A stretch of DNA of 64,000 nucleotides from Catonia carolina (taxonomy: Eukaryota > Arthropoda > Insecta > Hemiptera > Achilidae), in contig JAQMRL010000003.1 in assembly GCA_035578175.1 (NCBI GenBank), positions 88,328,469 to 88,392,468 on the forward strand. Direction: 5' to 3'. A program made the translations under genes and the position numbers. Shown here piece by piece: positions 24,240-37,000 of the stretch. Below the pieces are notes generated by a model. That model was not told where the DNA came from, did no database searches, and was given only the letters and a program-made list of their open reading frames with translations. The stretch's first letter is position 1; each line of letters starts with the position of its first letter.

Positions 24240-25255
24240 TTTTTACTTTTACTTTACTTTACTTTTATTTTTTACAATTTATTTTTATTTTTTCGATTTT
24301 TTTTAGCGATTCCGATTTCTACTTTATAAATACATTATTAAATTTTAAACTTCACAATGAAGTTTCACACTCAATTAAACATAGTAACACTTACATACTT
24401 CTAAGTTTACAACACACAATACATAATTTAATTGGTGCGAAAGTTAAACGGGTAAATGGACACATAATTCCATAACTGCAAATTTTATTCTGGTTTTATC
24501 TACATTATCAATAGCTCAAACTTCTATAATCTAAATTACTACCGAAGCATTAAAAGTAGTCAGATAAATGACAAAACATTTTTTTAAAACTTTTTTTTCT
24601 AAAATAACTCACCAATTAATTAATAAATTCAACCATTTTTTTTTTTTTTTTAGGAATATTACACACGTTTTGTTTATTATAACACGATATTGTTTTGAAA
24701 CACGCAATGTTGTTAAGTTCTTATTATAAATTATTTAAAAAAAATCAATCAATCTGATTAAGTTCTCTAATGAGGTTCAATTACGCACAAAAAGAAAGCA
24801 ATACAAAAGATATATTTTTATGAATATTAAAGGTATAAACTTCCACGTTTTATTTCCTACATTAACGAACCAATACCGGTTTTTCCAAGAAAACGATATA
24901 AAATTTGCTGACAGGTAAACACATTCTTTTAGAGGAAATTTTTTTACAAGTTTACATTAATGTGGTTGTTTTTATCAAATTATTAAACAAGTTTGACAGA
25001 CATACTAATACAGAGGTAGGGGAAATAGGTGGTGCCATTTTCGATCGCAGATTGGTTCTACCACTTTCATACAAGCTTCTATTGAAAAAACTAGCCTATT
25101 TTAGAAGATGAATTTAAAAAGCAATTTTTTTAACATTATGTGTATATTAGATTGGTAAGTTTTATAAAAATACGATGAGTTTCGAGATTTAAAATTCTAT
25201 AAATATAATCGAACACTTCATTTTAATTATATGGTTGTACCTACGACCAATATCT
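24240..25255. other. AT-rich intronic sequence
   Basis: No element recognised; a T-run at about 24638-24652. Confidence 0.45.
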
Positions 25256-25536
25256 TTTTTTTGTAACAGTGTAGTACTTATTTTGCAATCAGTTAATAAA
25301 CACAATAACTTTAAGCAAATATGATAAAATCTGAGTAATATCCTTCTAATTAAAATATAAACTACACTCAGTAGCGTGTTTCAAAAAGACTAAGCTGTGA
25401 AGAAAAAAAAATATATACAAAATCAAACTTGATGAACTGTGAATCAACATCTTGAAACACAAAGTTGTTCAAGTTGGAGTTGACACTGACGATGGTAGAG
25501 ATGAAAACGACGCCGATTATGAGATGACGATGATTT
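25256..25536 (-). repeat. IR8 repeat, copy 1
   Basis: Reverse-complement match to 54573-54852 over about 280 bp; shared blocks include ATGAAAACGACGCCGATTAT and CTTTAAGCAAATATGA. Identity of the element unknown. Confidence 0.7.
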
Positions 25537-26068
25537 TTGGACAACTGTCTGAAACTGCTCGTTCCGAACAGAACACATACCTTTAATATTATCACTTTCG
25601 ACACTGCCCTAGTATTCTTCTTCTTAGAGTGCCAAACCCATTAATGAAGATGGCTACAACTTCAGTAAAATTTTGTCCGTCGTTAACAACGGTCAAAATA
25701 ATGTGTGCACTCATTTGTCCAGTCTGTAATATTTTTTAACCATCAATATTTCCCTTGTCCACGACAAGATATAATTGCAGTAGAAAATATTTATTCACAT
25801 CAAGTGAGATACTACTGTTTGAGTCTTTTTTAAAGAAAACTGAATATTGAGGGAATACTGTAACCATACACGTGCTCTAGAACGACTCTTTCCTTAAATT
25901 TGATAGCAATTTCAGGTAAATTACATCCACATTATGATTTTTTAAACTAGTGGCTCCTTTTCACCCCTACCTTGATTTTAGGGGTTGAGAGTAAAACATT
26001 TAAATAACTTTTATTCAGGATTTAACAAAAAAGATCAGAACTTCAGGCGTACAAAAGGCATTATCCTT
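25537..26068. other. Intronic sequence, unassigned
   Basis: Nothing recognised. Confidence 0.4.
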
Positions 26069-26459
26069 GCCCACAACAAACAGGCGGAGTGTTAAATTAA
26101 TTGCACTCGATCTACTAGTTCCAGGGATACAAAAATAGTTTTGTTTCTTATCACATGGTCAGACAATAATTATAAGATTGAAGCATTAAGAACATAAGAG
26201 GTAGAGGCGTAAAGACACTAGTCAAAGTTATCTCCTCTCAGAGTAATGATTTCATTATACAGCCAGACCCTGTGGTGAATGAAATGAAGGTGTCATTTGA
26301 GTGGAAAGTGGGGGCTTTTCGGTGGGCCTGGCATGCTGATAAGCATACTTTTCCACTCAGTGAGGAAGGAAATTGTAAACCACCTCAATCATCGTTTTAC
26401 TTAGTACAGCCTCTAGAGGTAAAAAACCAGTCTTTCGGCTGATGACCTAAACAACAAAA
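26069..26459 (+). mobile_element. RP retroposon copy
   Basis: Complete length with a CAACAAAAG tail. The small frame is broken: one base is lost just after the start codon (ATGATTTC in place of ATGAATTTC). Confidence 0.8.
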
Positions 26460-28049
26460 GTTTTCCGCTAATTTTTAGCACAAAACATAAAAAAAATAGA
26501 CTCCTCCCTTAATGTGAAGTGCAAAATATAATGTTCAATAATTGTTATCTAGCTTGACCTTGTCGGTGCAAGTAAATTAACAATTATTCCCCTAGTTCGA
26601 ATGACGTTCGTTATTTTAAATTATGAAATTCTGTTTATGAATTGAAAACTGGAAGAGTAGTAGACTGAAGATACAAACACTTTTATTTATTAAAACACAT
26701 CGTATTTTATTACTTTGAAGGGATGCCCTAGAGATAAGAGACAACATCTATACAGGCGGAAGTTAGAGGGTGAATTCTATCCTTTAGGGTAAGGAAGTTT
26801 GAATATGTGATTATTATTTCTAGCCAATATAATATTTAAGAATAAACACAGATGTTACTTGATAAAACTAAAGGAAATGATCGGTGAAAAATTATATAAT
26901 TCATCTAATCTATTATTCATTAGTGAGAAAAGTGCACCGTGGATGTCCTAGACATCAGTTATCGATTTCTCGGGCAAGGCAAGGAGAAATGAATTCGTCA
27001 CTACGCCACAGGATAGCGCAACGAAAGCGACTATCACCTAACGGAATCTAGCGGTGCCGTACTGAACTGTAAGGAAGGTCACTGTCATCGATTTCTCCTG
27101 TCACAATACGTACTACTACCCGTCGTTCGTTGCATTCCCTCGAATTTCCCGCTCTTTTCCCTTTCGTTTAAATACATTGAACACGCTATTTGTTATAAAC
27201 AGAATACAATATTTCCCATAATGAAAATCCACAACCTTTATAACACCTTAAAACAAATACTGGAAAATTATTTTTTAAAAATAAGAAAAAATCATGTGAA
27301 CTGTATAATTTTGATTCAATGAAAATTTTTTAGAAGATTATAATATACTTAAAAAATGAAGTTTATAAGGAAATGCTTAAAATTAAACTGAGTGAGAAAG
27401 TTACTAATGAGAAAATTAAGGCGAGCTGAAGAAGGAAAATAATTACAGAAAATGATAAAGAAGAGAATACCAGAATATATTTTAAGATATCAAAGCATAA
27501 TTAATACAATAATTGAAAAAAATGAAATGAAAATACAAACAATGATGATGGTAAGAAACAAAGGAAAATATTTAGGATGAAAACTTAAGTCAAAATATGG
27601 ATGATATGGAGAAAGTGACAATTACTGGGAACAAAAGAATCTTGTATCAAATACATAGAGAACTAGAATTTATTAACTCGATAAGGGACAAAAAGTAGAG
27701 CATTTCGGACTTGTTTTATGTGCAGAGAGATACCATCCTGATGCAGTTGATTATACAGGAAAAATAGCACAAGAGAGTAATATAAGAAAACGAGGAGTAT
27801 CTTGGTTAAAAATTCAAGACTGGAACATTGCACCTCTGTGGAACCACTTAGGGAAAGAGTGTCAAATGTAATCATTGCTGTAAAGTTCATCAATCTCCGA
27901 AACAGGAAAAGAGACTAAAAGAAAAAAATGAAGCAATGAGAAAGTGATGTAGTAAGAATTATCAGGATTGATAACTAAAGAAGGAGAAGTGATAAATACG
28001 GAAATAGATATTCAAGGATGCATACGTGCAGCTACTTTAAAATGAATTC
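26460..28049. other. Intronic sequence, mostly unassigned
   Basis: 26930-27170 is richer in G+C and lower in homopolymers than its surroundings, without a recognised gene. 27360-28020 is purine-rich plus-strand sequence that looks like a decayed retroelement ORF, but no motif is convincing. Confidence 0.35.
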
Positions 28050-28252
28050 AAAAAAAGTTAATCCCTGTGTGTACGTTACAATCTGTTCAATAAAGAATAA
28101 TAAACAATCCCATCATCCAAAGAGATGAGGATGATGATCCAAAGGATGAGGAGTAGTATAACGTGTAAATGAGGTATATTCTTGTACAGACCAAGAACGA
28201 CAATTCCTAAGATAGTATGGTTAATTGAACCCAAACATCAAAGTACACTAGT
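28050..28252 (-). repeat. SA SINE, 5'-truncated
   Basis: Reverse SA body (AATCCCTGTGTGTACGTTAC to AACATCAAAGTACAC). The tRNA-like head is missing. Confidence 0.75.
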
Positions 28253-29314
28253 AAAAAAACCGCATTTTTAAATACTGAGCAAAAAATAACCACGAAAATA
28301 AGTTTATAAATTTTACAAAGTTAAACCTATAATATTTAAATTTACCTTGCACCTAAAAATGTAAATACTGTTTATCATAAACACAGTACGGGTTCTAAAA
28401 TAACCACTCAAACTATTTAACATTTAAGTGCATATTGAAATAAACTCTAGTTTATTTTAATATGCAGTTAAATGTTTATGTAAGGAATGGACATGGAAAA
28501 TAACTTGTCCTTTTAACCAATAAAAAGCAAACAAGTAAAAATAGATTCTGTTTTTCTGTTCTGAGACGACATCGAAAACAAAGAATGACGTCATAGTGAA
28601 ATCAAACATTTTTAGGTCAAGGAAGTAGGAAAGTTATTTAAACGTGACATATAAATGTGTTCTTTCAGAAAAGATGGAAAATTTCCTTATACATTTTTCA
28701 ATTCCTTAAGAACAAGAAGCAGTTTATAATTGTTTTACAAATCCTAATTTTAATTACGTAGGTATATTTAAATGTTAAATAGGTGAAAGAGAGTTAAAGT
28801 CTTTAAACTTATTTCTTTAACCGAGAAGTATAATTTTTATTTTCTTGTGTCTGCTGTACGAAATGTATGCAAGAAAAATATTATTGTTCCCAGGTTTAAA
28901 AATTGTATTTTCATTAGCATCATGTTTCATCACACCATGTGAACTGGACGATAATGTTTCTAGGATTCAGGCTTTGTGAAAATAAAAAACTTAATTCATG
29001 AATAAAATTTGTGTCTGATATCAACTTTTTTTAAATATTATATACGAGAACAGAAAAGTTTGGTCATTAATAACACAGTGCAAATTAAACCCGATTTTTT
29101 TAAAGACTCTTCAGATTTTTAATTGTTTTCGAAAACGAAAAAGTGTTAGAGGATATTGACAACATTTTCACAACTTACTACAAATTAGAAAAATCTAGAA
29201 TAAACAATTTATTGATAAATTTTGCCAAAAGGTAAGCTCAAATATTTTACAGAAAACATTCTTTTTTTTTTAATCAAAAAGTTTTTAATGTTGTTTCAGT
29301 GCATTTTTATTATA
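28253..29314. other. AT-rich intronic sequence
   Basis: Nothing recognised. Confidence 0.45.
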
Positions 29315-29331
29315 CAGTAATACTTCTTTAG

Positions 29332-29658
29332 TTGCCGTATCCGGCTCGGAAGTTGGAGATCAACATGACGACCCATGCTTTGTTCAGTTATTACCCGAAA
29401 GAATACCACCAAGTTAACACCAAACAACTTTCTCAGATTTACAAGTCAGGATATCCTTTGACTAGATCCTCGACAGTTCTCAGCTTTACGCCGTGGAGCC
29501 GGTACTTTTCCTTGTTCCTCACTATACGTCCGAGGTTCTCCAGTCAGTACAGTTTATTCCTGACATCAGCTTACTCTACGAAAGTTATCCTCGTTACTAA
29601 CGAGATTAACCCACGAATTCTGAGACTACATCAGTACAACCACATCGAGAAAGCCTAA
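29332..29658 (+). other. Unrecognised 108-codon open frame in a GC-richer patch
   Basis: The frame is open for 108 codons (MPYPARKLEINMTTHALFSY...) in a patch (29330-29720) visibly richer in G+C than its flanks. I recognise no domain, signal peptide or repeat. Just upstream CAGTAATACTTCTTTAGTTG at 29315, preceded by TA, resembles the Tigger-like TIR at 57082 (CAGTAATACCTCGATTAACC), so the patch could be the interior of a decayed DNA transposon. It might equally be a retroposed or chance frame. Confidence 0.25.
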
Positions 29659-29879
29659 CAGGAGTCACGGTTCAGTAATGAACAGTAATGAGAACAATAC
29701 GCAGTACACTTTTAGTTCCAGGCTGACACAATTAAATTGTTATTATATACGGTTTTTGTTTTTCAAAAGTGCTAATTGTTGATGATTTGACAAAGAATTC
29801 GCAACAAAACTCATTAGATGCTAGAGAAAATTTGAAACTACTTTAATTATTAAGCGCGTTTTATCCTTGAACCTTTTTT

Positions 29880-30751
29880 ACTTTCTCTTGCTCTATATGA
29901 ATATATAGGGAAGAAAAGTTTGTTTTATGTCGCTTATTCGAAATCGAGTTTTCACCGGAAAATTACACGTTTACAAGCCCTCTGAACAAACATGTTTTTA
30001 CCAATTGGTGTGTGTGTGTGTGTGTGTGTGAATAAACTATCTTAAGAACGGAAAGTCGTACTAAGTTAAAACTTGGAACTTGAGCTAGATACCACTTAGG
30101 GACCCAATCGAACATTTTCATCAAATACAGTTCAGTAGTAAATTATTCATGCGTTTTCCTGAAAAACGGCTCCTACAATTTTTTAAAAAGTCGACTCATT
30201 TACTACATTTTGTATGATCTGGAGGATGGGGTAATCATTAGGATTATGTCTACTGAAATTGGTGCGGCTGTGCTCTAGGGGTAAAAAATTTTTTTTAAAA
30301 GATTGCAGCCTTAATATGCATTTAAGGGAAAAAGTGAATACAATTAAAGTTGTAAAAAATTAAAAATCTATATTTTTTCAAAAAGTTTTTTTTACAATTA
30401 ATGATTTACTGTATTTTTCTAATTAAAATTGCTAAAAATGGTCTTTTTTAAGATTGCGGCCTTAGTATGCATCTGACCATAAAAATATATGTAACTATTA
30501 TAGAAAACTACAAAAACTACAGCTTTTGTTTGAAGAATTGTTTTCTACAGAGCCTAGTTTATCGTAAATTAGTAATTTTCCGAATTTTTACGTGCTACAG
30601 AGGTTTGTTTTCGTTTAGCGCCATTCACTCATGATTAAAATTAGGTTATGTCTTTAATTTTACTTGTTTACTCATGATAGAACATAGGTTATACTGTTCA
30701 TTATTTACATTGGCAAGAGAAGAAAGTTGTGTGCGAGTGTTTCATTCCAGA
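29880..30751 (-). repeat. HX repeat, diverged near-full-length copy
   Basis: Same order of blocks as 57226-58171, with (TG)n at 30008-30029 and both terminal CTTTCTCTTGC motifs; clearly older by divergence. Confidence 0.8.
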
Positions 30752-31139
30752 TATTTAAAAATACCAACCACTATAAATCTCACTTTAAGTAATTATATTA
30801 CCGCTACTGATCATTAAATCGTAATTAAAATTACGTTATATTACAGGTGAATTATAATTCTGATTTGAGGCAGTCTATAAGAGAAATAAATTTCAATTAT
30901 GATAAAGCTATTAAACACTAACTCTTATTTTAATTTTATTGCTTTTCCCGCTTATCTCATTACTTAACCGTGTACGTAGTTAAGCAATAAAGTTAATTTG
31001 ATTTCCTTCCTTCGTTACATAATTTCACGCCTTACATACACCTGACACGAAATCTTGTTTAAGAAATTTACTATATATTTTAAAATTACAAAACCTTAAA
31101 TAACGAATATACAAAAAAATTCAAAAACTAGACTTAAAA
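30752..31139. other. AT-rich intronic sequence
   Basis: Nothing recognised. Confidence 0.45.
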
Positions 31140-31147
31140 TATAGTTA

Positions 31148-31953
31148 CTTGAGTCACGAGTTTGCCCTTGTTTGCAATGAGGGGTAAAGGTGGAAAAGCA
31201 TTAGTGCGCATGCGCGACTGCTTTAATTTCAGTACAACAAACACAACAACTTATACCCAGAGCATAAACAATATATCGCGGAACCTTTTGTAAGTTAACT
31301 GTACGAATATAACTGTTTGTTACCGTAAACAGATATGTTAGTTTCTCGAAAACGTGGGAAGACTATTCACAGTGCTGAACGAAATTTTATATGCAGTGTA
31401 ATAAAATGCTGTGAAGTTGAAGCTAAACAAAAATGCCTTTCCCTGCCTCTTAACAAAAGCTATGAGCGAGTGGTTAACTACTGTGATGTTTATCTTTCCA
31501 CAATTAGAAAAATAAAGAATGAAATTAAGAACGTGAAGAAGCTATTTTTCAGAAGTTTTATTGAAACCTAGTAAAAAAGGAAACGGTTCGGTACATACTA
31601 GTGAGACTGATAATGAAGACGCCGGTGACAGCGATAGTAAAGAAGGCAATGCATTCGTACAAAATTTTGTTTCAATGGATTAAGGTAGGTGGTAATTACA
31701 GTAAATCAAACATTTCTAGTCACGTAATTAAGCTGTAGGCATTATTTCAGGTCACATTTATTTTTTATAAGGTTTATGAAGAAAACATTTTCTCGGAATA
31801 AACCAAAGCTTACTTTAAATGTATGTAGAAACTGCACGGTAGTGAAATGTTCGATAAGTGACTCTCTGTTGAGGTTGGCAGCACTGTCAAATTTTTACTT
31901 CCCTTCCTCACAGCTCATCCATACGCAAAAAGCAATCTCGTGACTTCAGTGTC
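31148..31953 (+). mobile_element. TIR transposon, 8-bp duplication, family unassigned
   Basis: The 806-bp segment is bounded by TATAGTTA (31140-31147 and 31954-31961). Near the left end AGTCACGAGTTTGC and, near the right end as reverse complement, AGTCACGAGATTGC form a subterminal inverted repeat. It carries a transposase-like N-terminal frame at 31335. An 8-bp duplication fits hAT or P-type elements, but the protein does not decide. Confidence 0.6.
31335..31571 (+). pseudogene. DNA-binding N-terminal fragment of a transposase-like protein
   Basis: The frame starts MLVSRKRGKTIHSAERNFIC and continues with CEVEAKQKCLSLPLNKSYER and VYLSTIRKIKNEIKN, which resembles the helix-turn-helix N terminus of DDE-type proteins common in hemimetabolous insects (KRGKTIHS..., ERA...GVS..TI.RI.KE). 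A frameshift near 31550 moves the continuation into another frame (EVLLKPSKKGNGSVHTSETD to QNFVSMD, stop at 31682). The catalytic part is absent. The assignment is from memory of the family pattern. Confidence 0.5.
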
Positions 31954-32154
31954 TATAGTTATCACAATGAAAAGATGGATTAAATGATGTATTATACTAT
32001 TTCTTGATAAACAAAGAATTTAAAGAATTTGAGCAAGCGCTATACATTGTTACATTTTTCCGTTTAATAGTTCTCTCAGTTCATTAAATAAACCAACTCT
32101 GTGTTTTTACTTAACAATAATTTTATATTTTGATGATCTAAAAGTTAAATGAAC

Positions 32155-32465
32155 AAAATATGCATTCTATCGACATGTCATGAGAATGGATAAGAACAGG
32201 CTGTTTAAAATGTTTCATTACGAAAACAGTAAAAGAACAAACAACTGCAACAAAAATAAATTTATAGAAGTAAATATTTCGAGGTTAAGGTAAGAGATAC
32301 ATTCCGACAGAAAGTGAAGCAACTTGAAGGGTTCCAGAGGCAGAGAACGTGGGTGAAATAGACTCAGGAAAGGGGATAAGAGCACTTATGAGGAAATAAA
32401 GAAAATAAATGTCCGAAGATGAAACCTATTTTATCGTGGTTCTAGTGACCGGTGTCGAAAAAATG
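32155..32465 (+). mobile_element. RTE-like non-LTR 3' fragment
   Basis: The plus strand reads FYRHVMRMDKNRLFKMFHY, then frame-shifted blocks resembling the ...GFQxRxRxRTG..W..ERK tail, and a 3' end ATCGTGGTTCTAGTGACCGG related to that at 3301-3338. Confidence 0.6.
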
Positions 32466-32950
32466 AATAAATGGAAATTTTACTACTTGTTACCATCACG
32501 GGTATAAATACTGTATAAACATTTTTTACCAGGAATTTTAAGATTACTTTAATGACTAGATTTAACAATATGTACTCAATTTACCCCTTATGGTAAAATT
32601 TATTATTCAGGTTTTACTGTAAGTAATTAAGTTATCATTCGTAAGTAACTGTATATACTGTATAAACATAGTGGTTTTTTAAGTGAGCCTACATAAGGAT
32701 CTCAAAAACTGGAAAAAATTTACCAGGAACTTTAAATAAGGAACCTTACTTTTTTCCCTATATTAAAAATGTGATTAGTATTTTTGAAATATCAGCAATT
32801 ATTCAAGCCAAATAATAAAAAAAAACATAATCCTTGAGAAAAAACATTTAACATGGTCCTAAGTAGGACAAAACGATAAAAATTAAACGAAATAAGATTA
32901 CACACATCAATTTGATGAAATAGACTTCGAAAATGGTCACTAACTAATAC
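32466..32950. other. AT-rich intronic sequence
   Basis: Nothing recognised. Confidence 0.45.
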
Positions 32951-32959
32951 ACAAGCAAT

Positions 32960-33288
32960 TCTCTTTTTGATCCCTATGTGTATACGTTGCAATCTGTTCA
33001 ATTTAAGAACAATAAGCAACCCCAATGACCTAATGAGATGAGGGTGATGTGTATGACTTGTAAATGAAGTGTAGTCTTGAAGAGACTCAGATCGACCATT
33101 CCTGAGAGAGTACGGTTAATTGAACCCTAAACATCAAAATACGACTGGTACCCAATGTCTAGTGTTCAAATCCATATAAAAGCAACTACCTTTACTAGAA
33201 GTTGAACCAGGAATCTTCGTCTCCGAAAATCAGATGTTAAACAGCTGATTTTCGGCGACGATTTTACCACTAGACCAATCCGGTGGTT
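32960..33288 (-). repeat. SA tRNA-derived SINE with 9-bp target duplication
   Basis: Complete reverse copy with head at 33200-33288 and tail at 32960. Flanked by ACAAGCAAT (32951-32959 and 33289-33297). Confidence 0.88.
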
Positions 33289-33297
33289 ACAAGCAAT

Positions 33298-35338
33298 CTA
33301 ATAATCAATTTTTATAAATTGAAGGTTTTCTTCAAATTTATAAAAGATTAGAAGTCATTAGATCATCTTATAATTTAAAAAATTACAACAGCATTCCAAT
33401 CAGTACTGAACTCTCGCTGCAGGCGCTCACGTACGCGTATTTTTACTTCTACTTTCAGCGCCATTTAAAAATTTTATTCGTTTTTTATTTGTATGTAACA
33501 AATAATTGTTATTACTTTTGCAAATTATGTTTAATCGGTAGGCCTATATGTATTAAATTTGCCAAAAATTAAGTAAGTTAAGTAAATGGAAACCGGAAAA
33601 AATATAAAGAATAGGAAGCATTGCTAATTTTTACTGTTTGATCTATAAACAAACAATAACTGTACCCAATATATCATCACGTTCATGCAAATAAAGCTAA
33701 CAAATCAACTATGTTAACGGTTCATTACAAACAACATGAGGCTGTGAAATAACAGATTTAATGCGGACATCAAACAGACAGCAACATCAACAAAACACAT
33801 ATCTAGTCAAAGAGCCAGACAATATTTACAGGCCTAAAACATGGAATAGCATTATCAGGTCAAGTTCATTATTGCAATAACTTGAATTTGGCAAGAGTTA
33901 GCAGACACATTTTATGTTCAGATTGCTGCCAATTTTAATAAAATAAGCTTTCGAGACTAAACAACCCGTTCAAATAAAACTAGAAATTTCTAGCGTTAAA
34001 TAAACTAATTTATAGTTTCTCCCGGCCTCACTCCACAATTTACTTTCAGAACTGTAGCTTTTCGGGAAGGTATAAAAATAATATGTATTGTATTAGGGTA
34101 GGGTTGGCAACTTAAATCATGGAAAAATATCAAATTAAAAAACTCTATTACCTAAATGAGTTACACAGGTAAGATAGACTGACTTTAAAAAAAATTAGCC
34201 AAAGTAAAGGTTCATTGAAACAGAAATTAAATTAATCTTAAATTTTACTACACTGTAAGAAAAATGTTGTAAAGTAAACATTCATCATTCAAAAATGTAA
34301 CATGAATATAAAAAATAGATGTAAAAAACCACAAAAAGAAAAGCTTCTTTTGTTTAAAAAAGAAAAACCATTACGACAGTTCCAACAAACCCGGTTTTAA
34401 AAAATGTTACTTCCAACACATTTAGTTCTACATGTCAGTCAGGTTTTGTTTTGTTTGCCTACTTATTTTAGCACTAAAATTTCTTTTATAACCTACAATA
34501 TTTTTTTCTGGTTTTCAAAACTCGTTTGATCTACTTACCAATGGTTCTTTATTAAAGATTTAATCTAATATTTTATTTTACAGTTGTTAATAATACAAAA
34601 AAAAAAATTAAATCTAATTTTTTGTTTTTGCAAGCAAAGGGCCACTTTAGTCAAACGTGTTCAAGGTTTTCCGGAATCTCTCTTCCTTTTCAATCAATAA
34701 TCTCTTTAAGTGTTTTAATATTATGTTTAGAGATTTCATGTCATCTTTAATTTTTCAGGACCATGAGCTAACTACCCATTTATCACACAGCTTTTCTATA
34801 TTTTTTCTTGCTATTTTATTTTCTGGTGTTCTGAATATCCATTTTTTCCTAATTATTACAGATTACTGGTATATGTTTTTATAAACTTCTTTCGATGCTA
34901 TTTTATAGCTTGCATCCTTACAAAAGATTTTATTTAATCATATTTAAAAAATTTTCTTCATTCCAATTTTATAAGTTTTAAAGAAAAAAATATATTTTTT
35001 ATGTTTAATTTTTTACGGTTGCTAAAGTACTCGTAATTAGCGACCATAGTTTTACCTAAAAATTACTGAATTCGTAATTAAAATGTTTTGTGCAACTGTA
35101 AAAAGCTATTGTTTCCTAAGAAAGCGATGTCGTAATGTAACGGTGGATGTCGTCCCTCAACCGTTGTCTATGCATACCAGATGTTCGTTCCCGACAGAGC
35201 GTAGTTTGTTGTTTGGAACGTCAAGTTACGGTGCTGCTATTTTAATTACGGCAGTGTCAAACAGTTTTAAACGAGTTTTTTTATGTCTAGCGACACCTAT
35301 GATTTAAAATATGTAATGAGTGCTTCAGTTTCTAACGA
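33298..35338. other. Intronic sequence without recognised elements
   Basis: About 2 kb. The frames at 34657-34884 and 35083-35307 have no known domain, though the second lies just upstream of a Tigger-like relic and could be its decayed 5' part. Confidence 0.4.
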
Positions 35339-35623
35339 AGACTGCAAAATTTACAAGCAACCAATTTTACCTCCCCTAATCAAAAATTACAGCGCAGATG
35401 TGTTAAATTTCGATGAAACAGGATTATTTTTTAGCCTATGTTTACCTGACAGAATATAGCTTAAAAAAAGGCGATCAAAATTCTAAAGGTAACCCTATTT
35501 CTTATTATTTTATTATTTACAAATTAACCGTACTTCTAGTTTTGTTGATCTATATTCTGAATTTTCTTTAACTCGAATTAGTGTCATATTCTCTTGGTGA
35601 TTCGAGTTATGGAGGTTTAACTG
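35339..35623 (+). mobile_element. Tigger/pogo-like transposon relic
   Basis: At 35368-35455 the plus strand reads LPPLIKNYSADVLNFDETGL followed by FFSLCLPDRI and a stop, matching the first catalytic block of Tigger/jerky DDE transposases (NxDETGLFFKxxPxKT). The right end is GAGTTATGGAGGTTTAACTG (35604-35623) followed by TA, the complement of a CAGTTAAACCTCCATAACTC terminus. The left end was not found. Confidence 0.65.
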
Positions 35624-35722
35624 TAATAAAATTTATTTTAGATAAAAGTTATTTATTCGTTTACTCTAAAAGAGATATCTACAACTGTTATGAATAAACA
35701 ACTAATGGATATGATGGTGGGT

Positions 35723-36113
35723 GTTGTTTAGGTCAACAGCCGAAAGGCTGGTTTGAACCTCTAGAGGTTTACTAAGTAAAACGAGGAGTGAGGTGGTTTA
35801 CAATTGCCTTCCTCACTGAGTGGAAAAGTACGCTTATCAGCATGCCGGGCCCTCTGAAAAGCACATATTTTCCACTCTGTAAATGACACCTTCACTTCAT
35901 TCACCACAGGGTCTGGCTGTACAATGAAATTCATTACTTTCAGAGAAGATAACTCTGATTAGTGTCTTTTACACCTCTACCTCTTCTGTTCTTAAATGAT
36001 TCAGTCATTTAATTGACTGACCATATGATAAGAAACAGAACTATTTACTTTAGCCCTGCAACGAACAGATTGAGTGTAAATAATCTGACACTCCACCTGT
36101 CTGTTATGGGCAG
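35723..36113 (-). mobile_element. RP retroposon with 12-bp target duplication
   Basis: 391-bp reverse copy flanked by a perfect ATGATGGTGGGT (35711-35722 and 36114-36125). This copy best defines the family ends. The small frame shifts near its end by loss of one A in the GTAAAACC stretch. Confidence 0.9.
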
Positions 36114-36127
36114 ATGATGGTGGGTAA

Positions 36128-36340
36128 AAGAATGAATGACATGGCATTCGTTAGATCCATGGAGAGCACCACATACATGGAACTTAGTTAAAAGGAAAAA
36201 TTTGGAGGATTTTCATAAAATGCTGGACAGACTGATATCTCAACGTTCAGTACCTCCAATTAGGCAAAAACTAACGAAATACAAGGCCCTTCTTAAACCA
36301 ATTTGGATGTAGGACTACGACACCCACAGTCAGATTTATA
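36128..36340 (+). mobile_element. Jockey-like non-LTR RT fragment
   Basis: The plus strand reads WHSLDPWRAPHTWNLVKR, then KNLEDFHKMLDRLISQRSVP and RQKLTKYKALLKPIW before a stop; KLxxYKALLKPIW is the conserved block near the end of Jockey-type reverse transcriptases. Both ends are truncated. Confidence 0.65.
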
Positions 36341-36998
36341 GATGCGCTAATCCGTCAGGGATGGTTCGAATTCAAGATGTTTCAATTGAAGGCGTTACAG
36401 ATATTAGTCAATGCACTCTCTTAAGTTTATAACGCTACTTTACACAAACCTTAAAATTTATCAGGTAACACGTTTTCATCAACTTTATTGAAACTTCTAC
36501 AACACAATTACCGTTCACAAACTGAAACGAAAACTTTACGAAGGAAGTGGAGCAGGAATCTACTACTTTCGAAACTATTGCTTGAGTCCCAGCTCCGTGT
36601 AGTTGGAAGGAATGCAGTGCGTTGTTATAGTAGTGGGAGAATGAATGAGTTAGTATTGTTTCACAGCTGATGCATTTGTAGTGGTAGCATGTACTAACTT
36701 GACCAAGAAAATATTCCTATCATCCGGCGCATTAATTTAACAAATACCTACCGGGTTATTAACTTGGTCGGATTCATAATATTTAACTTACCAATTCATA
36801 TCAAAATATGTAAATAAATGAATGTAATAAATACAAAAAATATTTTAATTACGGAAAGTTTGAAAACGAATGTTTTGTATCAGAGTAATACAACAATCGT
36901 TCTCCCAGCATGCGTCACTCATTCGTTATACCTCACCCGTATCCTTCACCCTGCAACTACACAGAGCTTGGACCCGCACAATATATTTATATTATTAA
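36341..36998. other. Intronic sequence, unassigned
   Basis: The frame at 36488-36670 (KRKWSRNLLLSKLLL...) has no known domain. Confidence 0.4.
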
Positions 36999-37000
36999 TA

